A DNA stretch of 64,000 bases from Betaproteobacteria bacterium (lineage in GTDB: Bacteria; Pseudomonadota; Gammaproteobacteria; Burkholderiales; Sulfuricellaceae), in NCBI GenBank assembly GCA_021373185.1, contig JAJFTF010000024.1, forward strand, positions 124,001-188,000, written 5' to 3'. The position numbers and the translations under genes were made by a program. Below, in pieces: positions 62,205 to 64,000 of the stretch (position 1 is its first letter; every line of letters begins with the position of its first letter). The notes under the pieces were generated by a model, which was not told the origin of the DNA, made no database searches, and worked only from the letters and a program-made list of their open reading frames with translations.

Positions 62205-64000
62205 CACTCGTCAGCCTCCACCAGATGGCCCGCCTCTTCCATCCAGGCTCGCCTCGAAGCGGCCTCGGATTTTGCCATCAGCTTGTTGAATACTTCCCGG
62301 ACATAGCCGGTAAAATCGTTGGTGCGCAAGGTCAGCAAACGACGAGCGTCGGGGTTCAAGGTGGTTTCCCACAACTGCACCGGGTTCATTTCGCCCAAGC
62401 CCTTGAAGCGCGACACCTGCCACGAAGCCTCGCGCACCTTGTCGGCGCGCAGCCGGTCGAGAGTGCCTTCCAGTTCGCCGTCGTCGAGACAATAAAATTT
62501 GCGCGCCGGCTTGTTCTTGCCCTGTGCCGGCACGTCCACCCGATACAACGGCGGTTGCGCGACACACACCCGTCCATCGCGCACCAGAGCGGGAAAGTGG
62601 CGGTAGAACAGGGTCAGCAGCAACACCTGGATATGGCTGCCGTCGACGTCGGCATCGGCCAGGATGATGACGCGGGCGTAGCGCAGGTTGGACATGTCCG
62701 GCGTATCGTCCGGCCCGTGCGGGTCGACGCCGAGCGCCACGGCGATGTTGTGGATTTCGTTGTTGGCGAAGATACGGTCAGCCTCGTGCTCCCAGGTATT
62801 CAGTACCTTGCCGCGCAGCGGCAGAATGGCCTGGGTATCCTTGTTGCGGCCCTGCTTGGCGGAGCCGCCGGCGGAATCGCCTTCGACCAGGAACAACTCG
62901 CGTTCTTCCAGGTTGTCGGACTGGCAATCGGCCAGTTTGCCCGGCAGCACGGCGACGCCGGAGGACTTGCGCCGCTCGATCTTCTGCCCGGCGCGCTGGC
63001 GCGTCTGTGCCGCCCGGATCGAGAATTCGGCGATCTTCCTGGCCTGTTCCTGATGCTCGTTGAGCCACAGTTCAAGCGGGTCGCGCACCATGGCGGTCAC
63101 CAGCCGCAGCGCATCCCGCGACGACAGCCGTTCCTTGGTCTGGCCCTGGAACTGCGGATCGAGCATCTTGGTTGAAAGCACGAACGAGATGCGGCTGAAC
63201 ACGTCGTCGGCGGTAAGCTTGACGCCCTTCGGCAGCAGGCTGTGGTGCTCGATATAGCTCTTCACCGCGTTAAAAATGCCATCGCGCAGACCGGCTTCAT
63301 GGGTGCCGCCGGAGGGCGTGTGGATCAGGTTGACGTAGGATTCGCGCACGATCGGGCCGTCCTCGGTCCAAGCCACCACCCATTCCGCGCCCTCGCCTTC
63401 GGCGAAGGTGTCGTGCGAGGCCGGCGCATACTTGGAAAACTTCCAGAACAGGCCGTCGATCAGGTATTCCGACAATTGCGACTTGAGATAATCGGACAGC
63501 CCGTCCTGGTAAATCCACTCCTTTTCGTCCTTGGTCAGCCCGTTCTTGTCTTCGATTTCCAGCCGCACCCGCACGCCGGGCAGCAGCACCGCCTTGGCCT
63601 TCAGCACCCGTTCCAGTTGCTGCGGCGGAATCTCGGCGCTGTCGAAATACTGCGCGTCCGGCCACACCCGCACCGACGTGCCGGAAGCGCGCTTGGGCGC
63701 GCTGCTGACCAGCGCCAGCGGCTCGACCACATCGCCGCCGGTGAACGCCATGCGATGCACGCCGCCATCCCGCGTTACCGTCACTTCAAGCCGGTTCGAC
63801 AGCGCATTGGTGACGGAAACACCGACGCCGTGCAGCCCGCCGGAAAACTGGTAAGCGCCGCCGGCTTTCTTGTCGAACTTGCCGCCCGCGTGCAGCCTTG
63901 TATAAACCACCTCGACCGTGGATACGCCTTCTTCGGGATGGATGCCGACCGGGATGCCGCGACCATCGTCGGTGACTGAAACGGAACCATCGCCATGCAA
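62204..64000 (-). CDS. parE: DNA topoisomerase IV subunit B (ParE), partial
   Basis: ParE is the ATPase subunit of topoisomerase IV. The 598 residues seen begin inside the GHKL ATPase domain, just before D-D-G-R-G-I-P-V, so roughly the first 65-75 residues lie beyond the right edge. The sequence includes G-G-L-H-G-V-G (ATP lid) and the TOPRIM motifs E-G-D-S-A-G-G-S-A and D-A-D-V-D-G-S-H. No frameshift is visible. It is followed directly by parC. Confidence 0.95.
   Translation of the reverse strand: MHGDGSVSVTDDGRGIPVGIHPEEGVSTVEVVYTRLHAGGKFDKKAGGAYQFSGGLHGVGVSVTNALSNRLEVTVTRDGGVHRMAFTGGDVVEPLALVSSAPKRASGTSVRVWPDAQYFDSAEIPPQQLERVLKAKAVLLPGVRVRLEIEDKNGLTKDEKEWIYQDGLSDYLKSQLSEYLIDGLFWKFSKYAPASHDTFAEGEGAEWVVAWTEDGPIVRESYVNLIHTPSGGTHEAGLRDGIFNAVKSYIEHHSLLPKGVKLTADDVFSRISFVLSTKMLDPQFQGQTKERLSSRDALRLVTAMVRDPLELWLNEHQEQARKIAEFSIRAAQTRQRAGQKIERRKSSGVAVLPGKLADCQSDNLEERELFLVEGDSAGGSAKQGRNKDTQAILPLRGKVLNTWEHEADRIFANNEIHNIAVALGVDPHGPDDTPDMSNLRYARVIILADADVDGSHIQVLLLTLFYRHFPALVRDGRVCVAQPPLYRVDVPAQGKNKPARKFYCLDDGELEGTLDRLRADKVREASWQVSRFKGLGEMNPVQLWETTLNPDARRLLTLRTNDFTGYVREVFNKLMAKSEAASRRAWMEEAGHLVEADE

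Overview
The window reads as a chromosomal segment of a chemolithotrophic, sulfur-oxidizing betaproteobacterium, probably a relative of Sulfuricella/Gallionellales. This placement is inferred from gene content and betaproteobacterial-type synteny; no rRNA is present to confirm it. It carries a complete oxidative-type (reverse) dsr operon in the Allochromatium order (dsrABEFHCMKLJOPNR) and a full cbb3 oxidase cluster. Almost every base is coding, and many genes overlap by 1-8 bp. No tRNA, rRNA, IS element, prophage or CRISPR array was seen.

Layout. 1-3.7 kb: a Phd/RelE-type toxin-antitoxin pair fused by a 4-bp overlap to ftsE-ftsX, a small unknown gene, and rpoH behind a promoter embedded in a CIRCE element. 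3.7-14.5 kb (minus): ccoNOQP, then ccoGHIS and a previously unlisted 26-codon ORF, headed by an Rrf2 regulator, a SCO copper chaperone and an FNR/ANR regulator. A textbook class II FNR promoter lies before ccoN. 14.6-19.6 kb (minus): biotin operon (membrane protein-bioB-F-H-C-D). 19.6-21 kb (plus): comF and trmL. 21-24.8 kb: a small islet with two toxin-antitoxin modules and a 744-residue secreted protein, bracketed by a 32/34-bp direct repeat. 24.8-28 kb (minus): gpsA, an SH3 protein, secB, trxC, grxC and a rhodanese. 28-33.1 kb (minus): DUF2892 protein, RND efflux pair and an ArsR regulator with the two-cysteine signature of SqrR/BigR persulfide sensors. 33.3-39.6 kb (plus): gpmI, envC, ctpA, moeB and a soluble PAS histidine kinase. 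39.6-53.4 kb (minus): slmA and the dsr operon. 53.9-56.7 kb (plus, divergent from dsrA): a five-gene operon of a small protein, a Cas6/Cmx6-like protein, a cysteine-less DsrC paralogue, a two-domain sulfurtransferase and an unknown helical protein. 56.7-64 kb (minus): ppdK, parC and a truncated parE.

How it works together. DsrAB with siroheme amidated by DsrN oxidizes sulfur delivered as DsrC persulfide/trisulfide. DsrEFH feeds sulfur to DsrC, DsrL couples to the NAD(P)H pool, and the DsrMKJOP membrane complex passes electrons to quinone/cytochromes, which the cbb3 oxidase can drain at low oxygen. The ArsR-RND-DUF2892-rhodanese block is plausibly a sulfide/persulfide response unit.

The most novel-looking element is the operon divergent from dsrA. 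It places an orphan Cas6-family (RNA-binding RAMP fold) protein beside a DsrC/TusE-type protein without redox cysteines and a rhodanese, with no CRISPR locus in sight. This suggests an undescribed sulfur-relay or RNA-linked function tied to dissimilatory sulfur oxidation.
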